DNA of 64,000 bases, taken from contig NZ_JABFHF010000012.1 in assembly GCF_015476655.1 (NCBI RefSeq), positions 1 to 64,000 on the forward strand, written 5' to 3'. This document shows positions 18,149 through 28,428 of this stretch, piece after piece (the stretch's first letter is position 1; every line of letters begins with the position of its first letter). Under the pieces are notes generated by a model. That model was given only the letters and a program-made list of their open reading frames with translations, made no database searches and was not told the DNA's origin. This stretch comes from Aquiflexum lacus. GTDB taxonomy: Bacteria > Bacteroidota > Bacteroidia > Cytophagales > Cyclobacteriaceae. The position numbers were made by a program, and so were the translations under genes.

Positions 18149-18441
18149 AGCACATCATCAGGTAAGTACAGAAAACCTAAATCAGTAGTAATTTCTTCCT
18201 TTTCTTATTCCTTGTATCTTGCCTCTGACTACCCACCAAAAAACTTTGTGTTTTCTTTATTGAAATTGTCTCGCTTTTTTAAGGTCATAGATTCTTCAAT
18301 ACGCATTTGGATTCTCATATAAGCCAGGATTCAATAAGCTCCTTTCAGAATGACGGTGGAAATTTCACCCTCCCCTTTCCAACATACCCCTGTCTCGCCT
18401 CTTCTTGTTTTTTGGCTCTTGTCTCTTCATCTTCCCTACCC
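18149..18441. other. Intergenic region with a heptad-like array at its end
   Basis: No gene is visible in these 293 bp. From about 18393 to the permease stop codon the plus strand becomes a pyrimidine-rich run of 7-bp words (TCTCGCC, TCTTCTT, GGCTCTT, GTCTCTT, CATCTTC), another member of the heptad array family that abuts permease genes. Confidence 0.5.
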
Positions 18442-20898
18442 CTACTCTCCTCTCAAAGAATCGACAGGATTGGTAGAAGCTGCCCGCAAAGACTGTATTC
18501 CCATGACTGACCAAGCAATTAACATGACGATTCCTATGGCAAAGAGAACTGTTTCTAAACCCAAGTCTATCCTGTATGTATAATCTTCCAGCCATTTGCT
18601 CATTCCCCACCAAGCCAAGGGTGCCGCAATAACAAAGGCCACTAAGACTAACTTGGTAAATTCCTTTGAGAGCAACAATACCAATGAACTTACGGATGCT
18701 CCCAAGGCCTTTCTGATCCCGATTTCCTTCCTACGCTGCTCTGCCGTGAAAGCCGTCAAAGCAAACAATCCCATGCAGGCGATGAAAATTGCAAATCCGG
18801 TAAAAGCAGCAAAAACCTTCCCTATCCTAGTCTCTGAAGCATACATAGAAGCAAATCTCTCATCCAAAAATTCATAATTAAAAGGCTGTCCCGGTGCCAA
18901 TTCTTTCCATTTACTTTCCAACAACTGCAATACTTCCTTCGCATCTTGTGTCCCAAATTTAAAGGAAGCTATACCTGTAGGATTGGGGTCGACATACATC
19001 AACACAGCCCCAATATTTTCTTTTAAAGATTCAAAATGAAAATTTTCTACAACGCCAATTACCGTTCTGACCTCCAAATCATCCTTATTCAATCCTGACA
19101 CATTATCCCCTGTAAATGTTGTGATTTTCTGCCCAATAGGATCACCTTCGAAATTAAAGTTCCTTACAGCTGATTCATTGATAATTACTGCTGAAGAGTC
19201 GGATGGAAAATCCATGGAGAAATCCCTTCCATGAACCACCTTCATCCCCAATGTCTTCACATAATCAAAATCCACACTCCAATTCTGGATAGAAACCATA
19301 TTTTCCTGATCTTGGATATCCCTGCCCATCACCCACCAAGGGTTGTCGGACCTGTTGGTACCCGACACCGGTAAAAATCCACTCAAAGTCCCTTTTTCAA
19401 TCAAAGAACTTCCCAAAATCTCTTGTTTGAAAGCTTGTTTTTGATTCCCTAAGGCATAAAGGTCATGGACCATAACAATCTGATCCTTATTGAAACCCAG
19501 GTTTTTATTTTGGATAAAATTCATCTGGGAAAAAAGCACTATCGTACAGAAAATCAGGATAATGGAAATTGAAAACTGAAATACCACCAAGGAACTTCTG
19601 ACCGTAGAACTTTTCATACCATTGGAAATATCCCCTTTCAAAACTTTGGCAGGCTTGAAACCAGACAAAAAAACCGCAGGATATATCCCGGCAATCAGTC
19701 CAACTAGCATGGCGCCAATCAGTAGCCATGAATAAAACTCTATTTCACCCAGTGGCAGGCTTAAATTTCTACTTGCCAAGACATTGAAAAAGGGCAGCAA
19801 AATAGAAGCTATAAATACAGCGAGGATAAAAGAAATAAAACTCATCAAAAAGGTCTCTGCCATGAATTGGAAAATCAAATCTCCCCTGCCTGAACCCATA
19901 CTTTTGCGGACTCCAACTTCCTTGGCACGGTTGGAGGATTTGGCAGTGGCCAGGTTCATAAAGTTGATGCAGGCGATCAGCAGGATAAATACCGCAATGG
20001 CCACAAAAAGATATATGTAGGTAATTGAAAAGTTGACTTTGAACTCACCCAACAAGTCACTGTACAAATGAATGTCCAACAGGGGCTGTAAGGAATATTC
20101 CACCTTATTTCCACTGGCTTTGAATTGCTCTACTGTAAAATCTTCACCCATAACTTGCTTCAACATAGGAGTCAAATGTTTTTCAGTCATTACAGCTATC
20201 TTTTGCTCCATTTCACTTTTATCAGCATTGGGGTTGACCAGAATATAGGTCTGAAAATTATTCCCCAACCAATGTCCGGACTTTGCTTCAGGCAATCCCT
20301 CGGCGGCTAGTAGCACATGGAAATTAAAATGACTGTTTTCGGGAATATCTTCATAGACTCCTGTGATTTTGTAGTCTTCTTTATTGTCCAATACCAAGCT
20401 TTGCCCCACTGCATTTTCTCCTTTAAAAAACTTATCTGCCATGGTTTGGCTGATCAACATGGTGTTGGGTTTGTCCAAAGCTCCTTGTTTACTTCCCTGT
20501 ACCAAAGGAATGTCAAATACATCCAAGAAATTCTGCCCTACAAAAATTACTTTACCCTCTTTGATATTGTCATCAAATCTTTTGATCAGAAAAGAACCCT
20601 GATTTCTAAAATGTACAGAGGCCTCTACTTCAGGTATCTCTTCCACCAAAGCTTCTGCCATTGGTGCAGGCGCAAAAGTCATGTTAAAGGCATTGCCACC
20701 AAAGACAATATCAGAAGTCACCCGATATATCCGTTCTGAATTCGGAAAGTGCCTGTCGTAACTCAGTTCATTATGGACAAAAAGTGCAATGATCAGACAA
20801 AGGGCAATACCTAAAGACAAACCCAAAACATTGATGATGGATATGCTCTTGGTTTTCCAAAAGCTTCTAAAGGCTATTTTTAGGATGTTTTTTAGCAT
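18442..20898 (-). CDS. FtsX/MacB-type ABC transporter permease 1
   Basis: This is an 818-residue permease from the ATG at 20898, where MLKNILKIAFRSF aligns with the other permeases; an upstream in-frame extension of 16 residues is ignored. The layout is TM1, MacB-type periplasmic core, FtsX domain (INFMNLATA and RAKEVGVRK), a second periplasmic core, and a final FtsX domain (RRKEIGIRKALGA). No ATPase domain is present. It follows permease 2 by 225 bp in the same direction, and no separate promoter module is recognisable, so readthrough from permease 2 is likely. The substrate is unknown: lipoprotein, lipid or drug export are options for the fold. Confidence 0.9.
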   Translation of the reverse strand: MLKNILKIAFRSFWKTKSISIINVLGLSLGIALCLIIALFVHNELSYDRHFPNSERIYRVTSDIVFGGNAFNMTFAPAPMAEALVEEIPEVEASVHFRNQGSFLIKRFDDNIKEGKVIFVGQNFLDVFDIPLVQGSKQGALDKPNTMLISQTMADKFFKGENAVGQSLVLDNKEDYKITGVYEDIPENSHFNFHVLLAAEGLPEAKSGHWLGNNFQTYILVNPNADKSEMEQKIAVMTEKHLTPMLKQVMGEDFTVEQFKASGNKVEYSLQPLLDIHLYSDLLGEFKVNFSITYIYLFVAIAVFILLIACINFMNLATAKSSNRAKEVGVRKSMGSGRGDLIFQFMAETFLMSFISFILAVFIASILLPFFNVLASRNLSLPLGEIEFYSWLLIGAMLVGLIAGIYPAVFLSGFKPAKVLKGDISNGMKSSTVRSSLVVFQFSISIILIFCTIVLFSQMNFIQNKNLGFNKDQIVMVHDLYALGNQKQAFKQEILGSSLIEKGTLSGFLPVSGTNRSDNPWWVMGRDIQDQENMVSIQNWSVDFDYVKTLGMKVVHGRDFSMDFPSDSSAVIINESAVRNFNFEGDPIGQKITTFTGDNVSGLNKDDLEVRTVIGVVENFHFESLKENIGAVLMYVDPNPTGIASFKFGTQDAKEVLQLLESKWKELAPGQPFNYEFLDERFASMYASETRIGKVFAAFTGFAIFIACMGLFALTAFTAEQRRKEIGIRKALGASVSSLVLLLSKEFTKLVLVAFVIAAPLAWWGMSKWLEDYTYRIDLGLETVLFAIGIVMLIAWSVMGIQSLRAASTNPVDSLRGE

Positions 20899-20912
20899 GG
20901 GTTTGAGGTTTG

Positions 20913-20947
20913 GTATTTGTACCAAGTACCATGTACCGAGTACCATG
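20913..20947. repeat. Heptanucleotide-periodic array (TACC words)
   Basis: Five 7-bp words GTATTTG, TACCAAG, TACCATG, TACCGAG, TACCATG lie 15 bp upstream of the permease 1 start. The period matches the other arrays but the word differs. Confidence 0.65.
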
Positions 20948-21094
20948 AGATGGAACTCGATTCAGAATTGTACCTTTTGATTTTATTTGACATTTTCTTC
21001 CAAGTTTTTGTTTTTCCACCTCCCAATAATCAGGAAATGCTCCTTAGGTCTTGAACAGACCAAATACATTGTACATCGTACTTTTTACACCTTG

Positions 21095-21108
21095 TCCGCC
21101 GTGGCGGA
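21095..21108. promoter_or_regulatory. Inverted repeat downstream of permease 2
   Basis: The arms TCCGCC and GGCGGA are separated by GT. With the preceding TTG it partly resembles the 32-bp upstream element (TTGTCCG..GGCGGA), but the spacing is 2 bp longer and no -24/-12-like box lies between it and permease 1. It may be a decayed element or an unrelated hairpin. Confidence 0.3.
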
Positions 21109-21123
21109 TGGTACATAAGTTCA

Positions 21124-23535
21124 CTATTCACTTTTCAACACCTTCGCGGGATTGGTCTTGGCTACTCCGAGGGAATGAAATCCGACTACCAGTAAGGCCA
21201 GTATCAAAACTCCTAATCCTACACCTGCGAAAATCAGATAGGGCATGTCTATTTTATATGCAAATTCCTGTAACCACATATTGCTAAGGTAATAAGCTGG
21301 ATAAGCCGCCAAGGCAAAGGACATCAGCACAAGCCATACATATTGTTTGCTGACTAAAGCGATGATCTGAAGTATACCTGCGCCCAAAACTTTTCTGATA
21401 CTGACTTCTTTGGTTCTTTGAGCAATAGTAAAGGAAGACAAACCAAACAGTCCCAAAATAGAAATCAGAATGGCCACTCCTGCTGCAAAACCTAAGACAC
21501 CTTGGATCTTTCTGTCTTCCTCATAAAAACCCTCCAATACCTCGTCCATAAAATTAAATCCGGAAGCTTCATAAGGAAACACTTCCTCTACCAATGATTC
21601 CAATCGCTGTTTGGCATAGGCAAGATTTTGTTGTGAGGATATTTTGGCTGTTAGCAGGAAATAGTAGTCAGGCTGGTAAATCAATACCATAGGCATGATT
21701 TCCTCTTTCAGGTTACGGGCATTAAAATTCTCTACCACCCCTACAATTATTCTTTGTTCAGCGCCAAAGCGGATAGATTGACCCACCACTTCCCCGGCGT
21801 CGGGGGAACCCAAGGCTCTAAGGAAATTGCGGTTAACCAATATTTCATTGGCCACATTATGGGCCTTTCTACCAGCTAATAAATGAATTCCGTTAACGGA
21901 CACAAAAGCCGAATCCACATTCATCACATGTACATTGAGCTGTTGCTCAATGGAATCTACCATCACATAGGCATCTGAAGTCCAAATGGCATTGGAAGAA
22001 ACCAAGTTGTTACTCAAGCTTACCCCTTCCACAAAGCTTTCATTTCGGATTCTATCTGCCAACAATTCCCTTTGGGACCTTTCTCCCATAAATGGAAGAT
22101 TCGTGTACATCACCGCTTCTTTTTCAAATCCCAAGGGTTGAGAGCTGATGTATTTCAATTGGCTGGTCAAGACCAAGACCATGATAATAAAAGTAATGGA
22201 GGCGGTAAACTGCAAAACTGCCAGATTTTTCCTAAGAAATACCCCAAATGAAAAGCCATGCTCATGATGCAATTCTCCCTTGAGTGCCCGCTGCGGTTGG
22301 TAATTGGCCAAAACGAAACCTGGATACAATCCAGAAACCAAAGTCAAGATGATTGTATTGGCAGCTAAGAATAATAAGCTCAATTGGCTAAGAAAAGAAG
22401 CTTCGAAATTTGCAGGAAGGTAATCTGCAAAATAGATTTTAATCAAATCAGCAATAAAGAGAGAAACCACAGAGGCAATAATCACCAAAACAAAAGTTTC
22501 ACTCAAAAATTGAAATATCAATTGACCACGGTTGCTGCCCAAAGTTTTCCGGATTCCCACTTCCTTGGCCTTATTGATAGCCAATGCAGTTTCTAAGTTG
22601 ATAAAATTCAGGCAGGCCAACAGCAAAATAATGATACCTATATAAATCAGTCCATTCAAAAGAGTTTTTGAAACAGTCGTATCATCGTAGTTTTCAGAAA
22701 AATGAATCTCCTCAAGAGGTTCTCCGATAAAATCCGGGTGGCTATCCTGTTCGCTGAAGTATTTTTTTGCCAAAACAGCAAGGCCTTCATCCAAATTGGC
22801 TTTACTCGAATTTTCTCCAATCTTCACAAACAATTGACTAGAGGTATTCAGATTAGTCCAACTGTGAAGGCCATACCAATCCTCTTTCTCTTTTTTGGCG
22901 ATGGTGCTAAAGGAAATAAAATCCGTAAAAATAAAGTCCGAATTTTCAGTATAATCCGCCACTACACCTTGGACCTGCGCATAAATGGAATCTGAAGCAT
23001 CGATCCATAAGATTTCTTTTCCCAAAACATCATTGGCATCTAATCCAGGAAAGTATTTTTGTAAACTGACTTCGGAAATCACCGCAGAATATGGTTCCTG
23101 CAAGGCTGTTTGGGGATTACCGGAAATCCACTCCCGTTGGAAAATCTCAAAAAATCCCGGATTGGAAAAGGCCACCCTGTTACTTCTTCCTATCACTTTG
23201 TTTTGCTCCGGTATGACCACCATAGTCTCGTACAGGGTATACAACCTGCCTTTATTTTCTATAAAGGAAAGTTCCTCATCAATCACTTCTCCCAAAGGTC
23301 CATTGGTGGCGGAAGTTTGAAAGATATTTCCCGGCTCCCATTCTTCAATAGTATTGATTCTGAAAATCCTTTCGCTATCTGCATGAAACCTATCGAAACT
23401 GTAGGCATTCCAGACTACAGTGAAAATCACCAAACATATGGCAATCCCCAAGGAAAGACCCAATATATGGACCAAAGTACGGAGCTTGTTCCGCTTGATA
23501 TTTCTAATGGCGATGATGAGGTAGTTTTTTAGCAT
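21124..23535 (-). CDS. FtsX/MacB-type ABC transporter permease 2
   Basis: This is an 803-residue permease starting MLKNYLIIAIRNIKRNK (ATG at 23535; the ORF could begin three codons earlier). TM1 is followed by a periplasmic core, an FtsX domain with LNFINLETA and KAKEVGIRKTLGS, a second core, and a terminal FtsX domain with RTKEVSIRKVLGA. INLETA replaces the MNLATA of the other permeases, showing that it has diverged. It is preceded by the sigma-54-like site at 23604-23620 and the element at 23678-23709, and is probably the first gene of a two-permease operon with 18442-20898. Confidence 0.9.
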   Translation of the reverse strand: MLKNYLIIAIRNIKRNKLRTLVHILGLSLGIAICLVIFTVVWNAYSFDRFHADSERIFRINTIEEWEPGNIFQTSATNGPLGEVIDEELSFIENKGRLYTLYETMVVIPEQNKVIGRSNRVAFSNPGFFEIFQREWISGNPQTALQEPYSAVISEVSLQKYFPGLDANDVLGKEILWIDASDSIYAQVQGVVADYTENSDFIFTDFISFSTIAKKEKEDWYGLHSWTNLNTSSQLFVKIGENSSKANLDEGLAVLAKKYFSEQDSHPDFIGEPLEEIHFSENYDDTTVSKTLLNGLIYIGIIILLLACLNFINLETALAINKAKEVGIRKTLGSNRGQLIFQFLSETFVLVIIASVVSLFIADLIKIYFADYLPANFEASFLSQLSLLFLAANTIILTLVSGLYPGFVLANYQPQRALKGELHHEHGFSFGVFLRKNLAVLQFTASITFIIMVLVLTSQLKYISSQPLGFEKEAVMYTNLPFMGERSQRELLADRIRNESFVEGVSLSNNLVSSNAIWTSDAYVMVDSIEQQLNVHVMNVDSAFVSVNGIHLLAGRKAHNVANEILVNRNFLRALGSPDAGEVVGQSIRFGAEQRIIVGVVENFNARNLKEEIMPMVLIYQPDYYFLLTAKISSQQNLAYAKQRLESLVEEVFPYEASGFNFMDEVLEGFYEEDRKIQGVLGFAAGVAILISILGLFGLSSFTIAQRTKEVSIRKVLGAGILQIIALVSKQYVWLVLMSFALAAYPAYYLSNMWLQEFAYKIDMPYLIFAGVGLGVLILALLVVGFHSLGVAKTNPAKVLKSE

Positions 23536-23603
23536 ATCCTTCAAAGATTACATTCTCAAGAATCCCGGAAATAAAAATAACCATTCCAGACCAACATGTT
23601 CTT

Positions 23604-23620
23604 GCCAATACCCATGCCAA
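23604..23620 (-). promoter_or_regulatory. Sigma-54-like promoter for the permease 2 unit
   Basis: The minus strand reads TTGGCATG, GGTA, TTGGC. The -24 box is close to consensus and the -12 box has TTGG where TTGC is expected. The start codon is 69 bp downstream and the conserved element 58 bp upstream. Confidence 0.55.
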
Positions 23621-23677
23621 GTCAAAATGCCCAAAATTGGCTGAAATAGACTCAATTCAGGGATTAGAGTCTTTTGC

Positions 23678-23709
23678 TGCGAACATTTTTGTTCGTGGGC
23701 GGACGAATT
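23678..23709 (-). promoter_or_regulatory. Upstream activating element, copy 2
   Basis: The plus strand reads TGCGAACATTT, TTGTTCG, TG, GGCGGACGAATT. Its last 12 bases are identical to copy 1, and the inverted pair CGAAC/GTTCG is kept. It lies 58 bp upstream of the -24 box of permease 2. Confidence 0.65.
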
Positions 23710-23932
23710 TGGGGGTTTTGCTAGGAGATTTGGAGTTGATTGGTGAGAGAAAAAAATTAATTATGTAAAGGGTTTGATAAAAATCTTTAGAACAAATTAA
23801 TAAAAAAATCAAATTATCAATAGCTATCAAACTGCTTCAAATGATGATCAAGATGCTTGTATATTAACCTTGACCATTCATTCCTATCGAGGTTCCCAAA
23901 AAATGGATGTGGGAATAATTAATCCCACCTCC

Positions 23933-25240
23933 TTATTTCTTCAAAATCTTTTCAGCTCGTTTTCTAAGATCATCGAGGTCATGCTTTTCCTTGATATCTC
24001 CTTCACCTTTGGCCAGTACCATTTCAACATGCCTGATTACTGCTTTTTTGTAGTTTTCTTTTTTTGTGAATTCAAGCAATATTGTCAATGCTTCCATTAA
24101 CCGGATGATGACAGCAGTGCTACCTGTTGAAAATTGTCGTATTTGATTGAATGCTGCATCTAAAACCCCCTCAAAATCCAAATTATCTGCTATTATTCTA
24201 AGATATCCCTCATCATCAAACCGATATTTTGAAGGAAATATTGCCTGTGCCAAATAACACATGGTGGTAGTTAGATTATCAATACAAGCTATTGCCGTAA
24301 AGGGGTCATTAACTCCTGGTGAAAGTGCTCTTGCAGCAATTTCCACCATCTGATGTATGGAATATTCAAGGTCTTGCTGTGATGTTTTGGTTTTGCCGAT
24401 GACAAACGGAACTAACAGGTTTTCCATGGCTTCGTTCTCCAAATTCTTGTTTGTATAAAGGATACCTATTTCCATACCTTTAACCAAATAACTACCCGGA
24501 CGGTAATGCAACTCCAATAGCGCATTTTGTTTAACTACAAATTCTAGCAAAGATTCACCATCGATATATTGAAAATAACCACTTTTGGGAGATTTTATAG
24601 ATTTCTGCATTTTATAAGCAGAAATAGCTGAAACAGCATCAATATCCATTCCTTCTTTTTCTTCTCCTATTTTTTCGGGAAATAGTGTATTTACTTGTTT
24701 TGCAATAAAATCCGAAATCTCAGAAATTACTTTATCTGCTTGAATACTGATCGCTATTTGATGGATAAATACGATGAGCAAAATAATATTTGCCAATGCG
24801 GCCAAAATTGCAGCAAAAATAGAAATGGAAGGAATGAAACTATAATCGTCACTGTCTTTTACGGCATTCAAAACAAGGAGACAATATAAGTAGGTGGATA
24901 TATAAGAGCCCAGAACGACCTGATTGAGCTTTACATACATGAAGTTTTTAATCAGCCTGGGTCCAAACTGAGAAGAGGCTAAGGTCAATGCCACAAGTGT
25001 CACAGAAAAAACTGTTCCTGCTACACCTATCATTGCCCCTGAAATAGTTGACAATATACTACGTGCAGAATCAGAGCTGTTTACCAAAAAAAATCGAAGC
25101 CAACCATCATAAGGAATAGTAACCATTCGATCCAAATACACCAAACCTATGGATAAAAAAACCGAAAAGCACATAATAATCACCGGCAAAAACCAAAAGG
25201 TTGCCAATAATTCTTTTAAGAAAAAGAGTATTTTTTTCAT
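23933..25240 (-). CDS. DUF2254 family membrane protein
   Basis: This is a 435-residue protein with four predicted N-terminal transmembrane helices (about 16-36, 58-85, 105-125 and 138-160) and a soluble C-terminal two-thirds. The sequence between helices, SGAMIGVAGTVFSVTLVALTLASSQFGPR in part, and the later ALSPGVNDPFTAIACIDNL are characteristic of the DUF2254 family, which has no established function. The gene is monocistronic: 183 bp separate it from the phosphatidylserine decarboxylase gene upstream, and ~220 bp of gene-free DNA with the permease regulatory element lie downstream. Confidence 0.85.
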   Translation of the reverse strand: MKKILFFLKELLATFWFLPVIIMCFSVFLSIGLVYLDRMVTIPYDGWLRFFLVNSSDSARSILSTISGAMIGVAGTVFSVTLVALTLASSQFGPRLIKNFMYVKLNQVVLGSYISTYLYCLLVLNAVKDSDDYSFIPSISIFAAILAALANIILLIVFIHQIAISIQADKVISEISDFIAKQVNTLFPEKIGEEKEGMDIDAVSAISAYKMQKSIKSPKSGYFQYIDGESLLEFVVKQNALLELHYRPGSYLVKGMEIGILYTNKNLENEAMENLLVPFVIGKTKTSQQDLEYSIHQMVEIAARALSPGVNDPFTAIACIDNLTTTMCYLAQAIFPSKYRFDDEGYLRIIADNLDFEGVLDAAFNQIRQFSTGSTAVIIRLMEALTILLEFTKKENYKKAVIRHVEMVLAKGEGDIKEKHDLDDLRKRAEKILKK

Positions 25241-25423
25241 ATTATAGATAGGAAAAAATTGCGGTTTACATTCATCAATTATTCTTGAATCAAACCGAAC
25301 AATATGTTTCCAACAATATACCTGATATTTTTTAAATGCCGATTGTAAAGCACCAATAATCCAAATACATCATTTCAAATCATATGATAGAAATTTAAAG
25401 ATTGGGGAAATAGCTGATAAATT

Positions 25424-26617
25424 TTATGGTGTGGATAAAGGGTTCATTCTTCCCAATCTTTGCCCCATCAATAGTGAAATGGAATTGAATACACCCTTCT
25501 GGAACAACAAGATATTGAGGGATCCTCCATATGCAAAATGTCCCAATTCATCTCCTTTTTTTATAGGTACCGGTTTTGCACCTTTGGGGACCATGCTTGA
25601 TTGATTATTGATCATTGAGGGCGCTATGGCACTGATGGTGTTGAGTCCCACGGGAATGATGGCTACAAAACCATATTTTTTTGTTTCAATAATAAAATAG
25701 GCACGGTGGAAATCTTCAAAAATACTGAAATCAGTGGTGCTTTCTCCCACATTCCATTTGTTAAACCAATCTTCTCCATCAATGATGCCATTGTAAATGC
25801 CCGGGACTTCTTGGGACTCTACAATTTCTCCGGTAACAGGCGAGTGATAACGATGGTAATTGTTTGGCATCAGGACACAGGACACCGCTGTGCCCCCAAC
25901 AAAATTCTTAGCGAATTCGGATTCATTTAATAAGTCATTCACATTAATTTGCCTTGATTTCACATTTAATTGTTTTGACAAGGTCAGATCGGATTCTATG
26001 AAATTGATTTCTGAATCCGCAGATGCCACAGCTAAAGCGTCATCTTCAGGAAAGGCAATTGGTCTTGCATTTGCCGAAGGTTTAAGCTTTCTCGTAAAAA
26101 ACTCATTGAATGATTTAAAACCTCCTTCCGGAACAATAAAATCATCAATCTCTGAGGAAGGGTCTTTTAGCCAAAGTTCTAGAAATTTAAGCGAGGCAGG
26201 GGAATCCATATACCTGCCGTGTTCCTTGATGAATTGTACCGTCCAATTGAATATTTCTTTGGTGTAAGAAACATCTTTGTTTTTTCGGCTTTGCAGGGTA
26301 TTTAAAAAATAAAAGGCTGTCTTGTTGTTAAGGTAGAAGTAGGTGAAAGGGACAATTTTTCCCAAACCACCATCCGGTGTTGGCAGAAAAGTGAACCAAT
26401 CTTCAAAATAATCGACAAAATAATCAATCGTTTTTCCTGTCCAGGGATTTGGGGTACCATCCATTAAATAGGGGTCCACTTTGGAAATGGCATCATTATA
26501 GGCGGCCTCTACTACAGGGTTAGCTACTATTTCCCTTAGTTCTATCAGCAAATCTTTCATTTCCTGAGTCAATTCGGGATTTCTAAAATTAATGGTATTT
26601 GTTTTCTTATCAGACAT
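25424..26617 (-). CDS. psd: Phosphatidylserine decarboxylase family protein
   Basis: This is a 397-residue proenzyme. The C-terminal half has the PSD signature: YHRYHSPVTGEI (near residue 256, catalytic His) and GHFAYGGSLNILLF (near 360), where self-cleavage at Gly-Ser would create the pyruvoyl group; GGS stands for the usual GST. The N-terminal ~150 residues (FDYFEDWFTFLPTP and following in part) match the PSD-associated domain found in some fungal and bacterial enzymes. It would convert phosphatidylserine, or a related phosphoserine or tryptophan substrate, by decarboxylation. It is the third gene of an operon with an unknown 585-residue protein (21 bp upstream) and an adenylate cyclase. 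Confidence 0.88.
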   Translation of the reverse strand: MSDKKTNTINFRNPELTQEMKDLLIELREIVANPVVEAAYNDAISKVDPYLMDGTPNPWTGKTIDYFVDYFEDWFTFLPTPDGGLGKIVPFTYFYLNNKTAFYFLNTLQSRKNKDVSYTKEIFNWTVQFIKEHGRYMDSPASLKFLELWLKDPSSEIDDFIVPEGGFKSFNEFFTRKLKPSANARPIAFPEDDALAVASADSEINFIESDLTLSKQLNVKSRQINVNDLLNESEFAKNFVGGTAVSCVLMPNNYHRYHSPVTGEIVESQEVPGIYNGIIDGEDWFNKWNVGESTTDFSIFEDFHRAYFIIETKKYGFVAIIPVGLNTISAIAPSMINNQSSMVPKGAKPVPIKKGDELGHFAYGGSLNILLFQKGVFNSISLLMGQRLGRMNPLSTP

Positions 26618-26638
26618 GGCTTTTTTATTTAAAATAGT

Positions 26639-28396
26639 TTAGGTATTTGATTGCTTTAGTTGAACCTCACCAAAATCCACGACAGTACAGACTTCTTGGA
26701 CCTTAACAAATTGCCCCGGCTGATACATTCCTATACTCATCAGATGGGTAATGGCAGGGGGCGTATTGTATTCAATTTTGTCCTTTTCCTTGACGGTAAT
26801 TTGCCTATCATTTTCCAAATCATCCTGTATACTTTCCATCATCTTCACATAGGCGTCAGCAGGTGACATCGTACCTTCATTGATAATTTTATCATGTTGG
26901 GTAAATACTTCAAAAAGCGCCCATGCAGCAATAGCTATTGGTTTTGGGTCGCTTTTTATAAAGTGGAATAAGGACGCTGCAAGTCCTTTAAAACTATGCA
27001 GTTTTTTGATCTCCTTTTCAAAGTCCAATTCATCATTTTTGTTCCCTCCAAAAGCGAGGTAAAGTTCACTGAAGGTGTTTTGAAGATAATTTTTGGGATC
27101 TTTGGCAGCATAAATATGGGCATGTGCCATCATTAGTTTTTCGATGATGGGCATGGCGTGCATTAAAAATTCCAACTTACTTATCCCCATCCTATCATCT
27201 ATCTTTTCCATCAATGCCAAAATAATGGTACTTGAAACAATTGGGCCAACGTCCAACATATCCGCATAGAACTGGATAATATCTAACATCACATCAGCAG
27301 CACTCTGTGGTGCCCAACAGGTTGCTTCAGATGGTTGAAGTGGTTTTTTTCCTTTAAATCCATTCAATAAACCTCCCCTTCGTGCTGTATCATAAGCCTC
27401 ATATTCCTTTAGGGTAAATGGGCTTATTTGTTTAGCCGTAAAGCCTTGCTTTTTCCATAATGGCTCAAAAAAAGTCTCATTTTTGGAAGTAAACCCGGGA
27501 TCAGGACCAATGATATTTGAATAAAATTTTACAAACCTATTGTAAAGGTCTTTGCCCTCATTTTCACCATAAATTTCCTGAAAAGAGATTAGATTATGTG
27601 GTAAATTCAAAGCGATTGTTGCTACCAAGGTTTTATGTGCCGCACAGTAAGTGAACCAGGTATCGTCATTTCTCAGGTATCCTTCAAATTTTATCCAGTC
27701 TCTGTAAAACATCAAAGCGGTATTGATATCGATAGGTCTGAATTTGGAGTTTTTATAATCTTTGGGAAACATGATACCACTGTTAAGGCAAGTATCCACG
27801 TATTGTAGGTTTTTGTTTAAAGTTCCTTGCGGGACACCTTCAAGGGAAATGATCTGAACGTTTGCAGGATAGCCAAAAGGTGTTCCGTCTACTTTGCCAT
27901 TTACCCCAAATTTATGGCTATGGTAAAGCATCGGTGCGTTGGTCGTGTAGCCATTTCCGTAGTAAGCGCCCAAATGCGTAAATCCCAATTCTATTTTGTC
28001 GGATTTGGTCAAGAAAAATTCCAGGTTTCCTTTATTTTGTTCGGGATGGAAGTAATTTATAAGTGCATAAATTGGGTCTCCCTCTTCCAATTGCATTTTT
28101 TCTTTAAGAAAAGCATCAATGAGCGAGGCTCCGGGTACATAGGCATGGTTTGGGTCCATTACACTTCCATCGTCGCTGATCGGAACGAAATGCATTCCAA
28201 TTTTGCCATCAGGAAGCAGATATTGATAATCTTTCACTGTAAATGAAGACCCATCTGCCAGTAAAATTTCAGTAGTGCCAAATTTCGCTCTTTCAATTTT
28301 ATATTGATCTAATGCGGCATCGGTCAGTTCGTATTGGCCCGGAAAACTTGAGTCTCCCGAATCATGAACTATTGGATTTCGAAAAGGGATATTCAT
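26639..28396 (-). CDS. Uncharacterised 585-residue protein in the cyclase-PSD operon
   Basis: I do not recognise this protein. It has no signal peptide or transmembrane helix and is therefore probably cytoplasmic. The N-terminal half is mixed alpha/beta with possible metal ligands (LYHSHKFGVNG, HLGAYYGNGY); the C-terminal half is mostly helical, with HAMPIIEKLMMAHAHIYAAK. It lies 32 bp after the adenylate cyclase gene and 21 bp before the PSD gene, so all three are likely cotranscribed. A role with the decarboxylase, as a scaffold or substrate-modifying enzyme, is a guess from position only. Confidence 0.6.
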   Translation of the reverse strand: MNIPFRNPIVHDSGDSSFPGQYELTDAALDQYKIERAKFGTTEILLADGSSFTVKDYQYLLPDGKIGMHFVPISDDGSVMDPNHAYVPGASLIDAFLKEKMQLEEGDPIYALINYFHPEQNKGNLEFFLTKSDKIELGFTHLGAYYGNGYTTNAPMLYHSHKFGVNGKVDGTPFGYPANVQIISLEGVPQGTLNKNLQYVDTCLNSGIMFPKDYKNSKFRPIDINTALMFYRDWIKFEGYLRNDDTWFTYCAAHKTLVATIALNLPHNLISFQEIYGENEGKDLYNRFVKFYSNIIGPDPGFTSKNETFFEPLWKKQGFTAKQISPFTLKEYEAYDTARRGGLLNGFKGKKPLQPSEATCWAPQSAADVMLDIIQFYADMLDVGPIVSSTIILALMEKIDDRMGISKLEFLMHAMPIIEKLMMAHAHIYAAKDPKNYLQNTFSELYLAFGGNKNDELDFEKEIKKLHSFKGLAASLFHFIKSDPKPIAIAAWALFEVFTQHDKIINEGTMSPADAYVKMMESIQDDLENDRQITVKEKDKIEYNTPPAITHLMSIGMYQPGQFVKVQEVCTVVDFGEVQLKQSNT

Positions 28397-28428
28397 TTTA
28401 CTTTCATGTTTAGGTGGATTTTAAAATA

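Noticed and set aside
20913-21123. Independent promoter module for permease 1
   Set aside because: A TCCGCC/GGCGGA inverted repeat is present, but no TTGGCA-type box lies between it and the gene and the spacing of the repeat differs from the six good copies.
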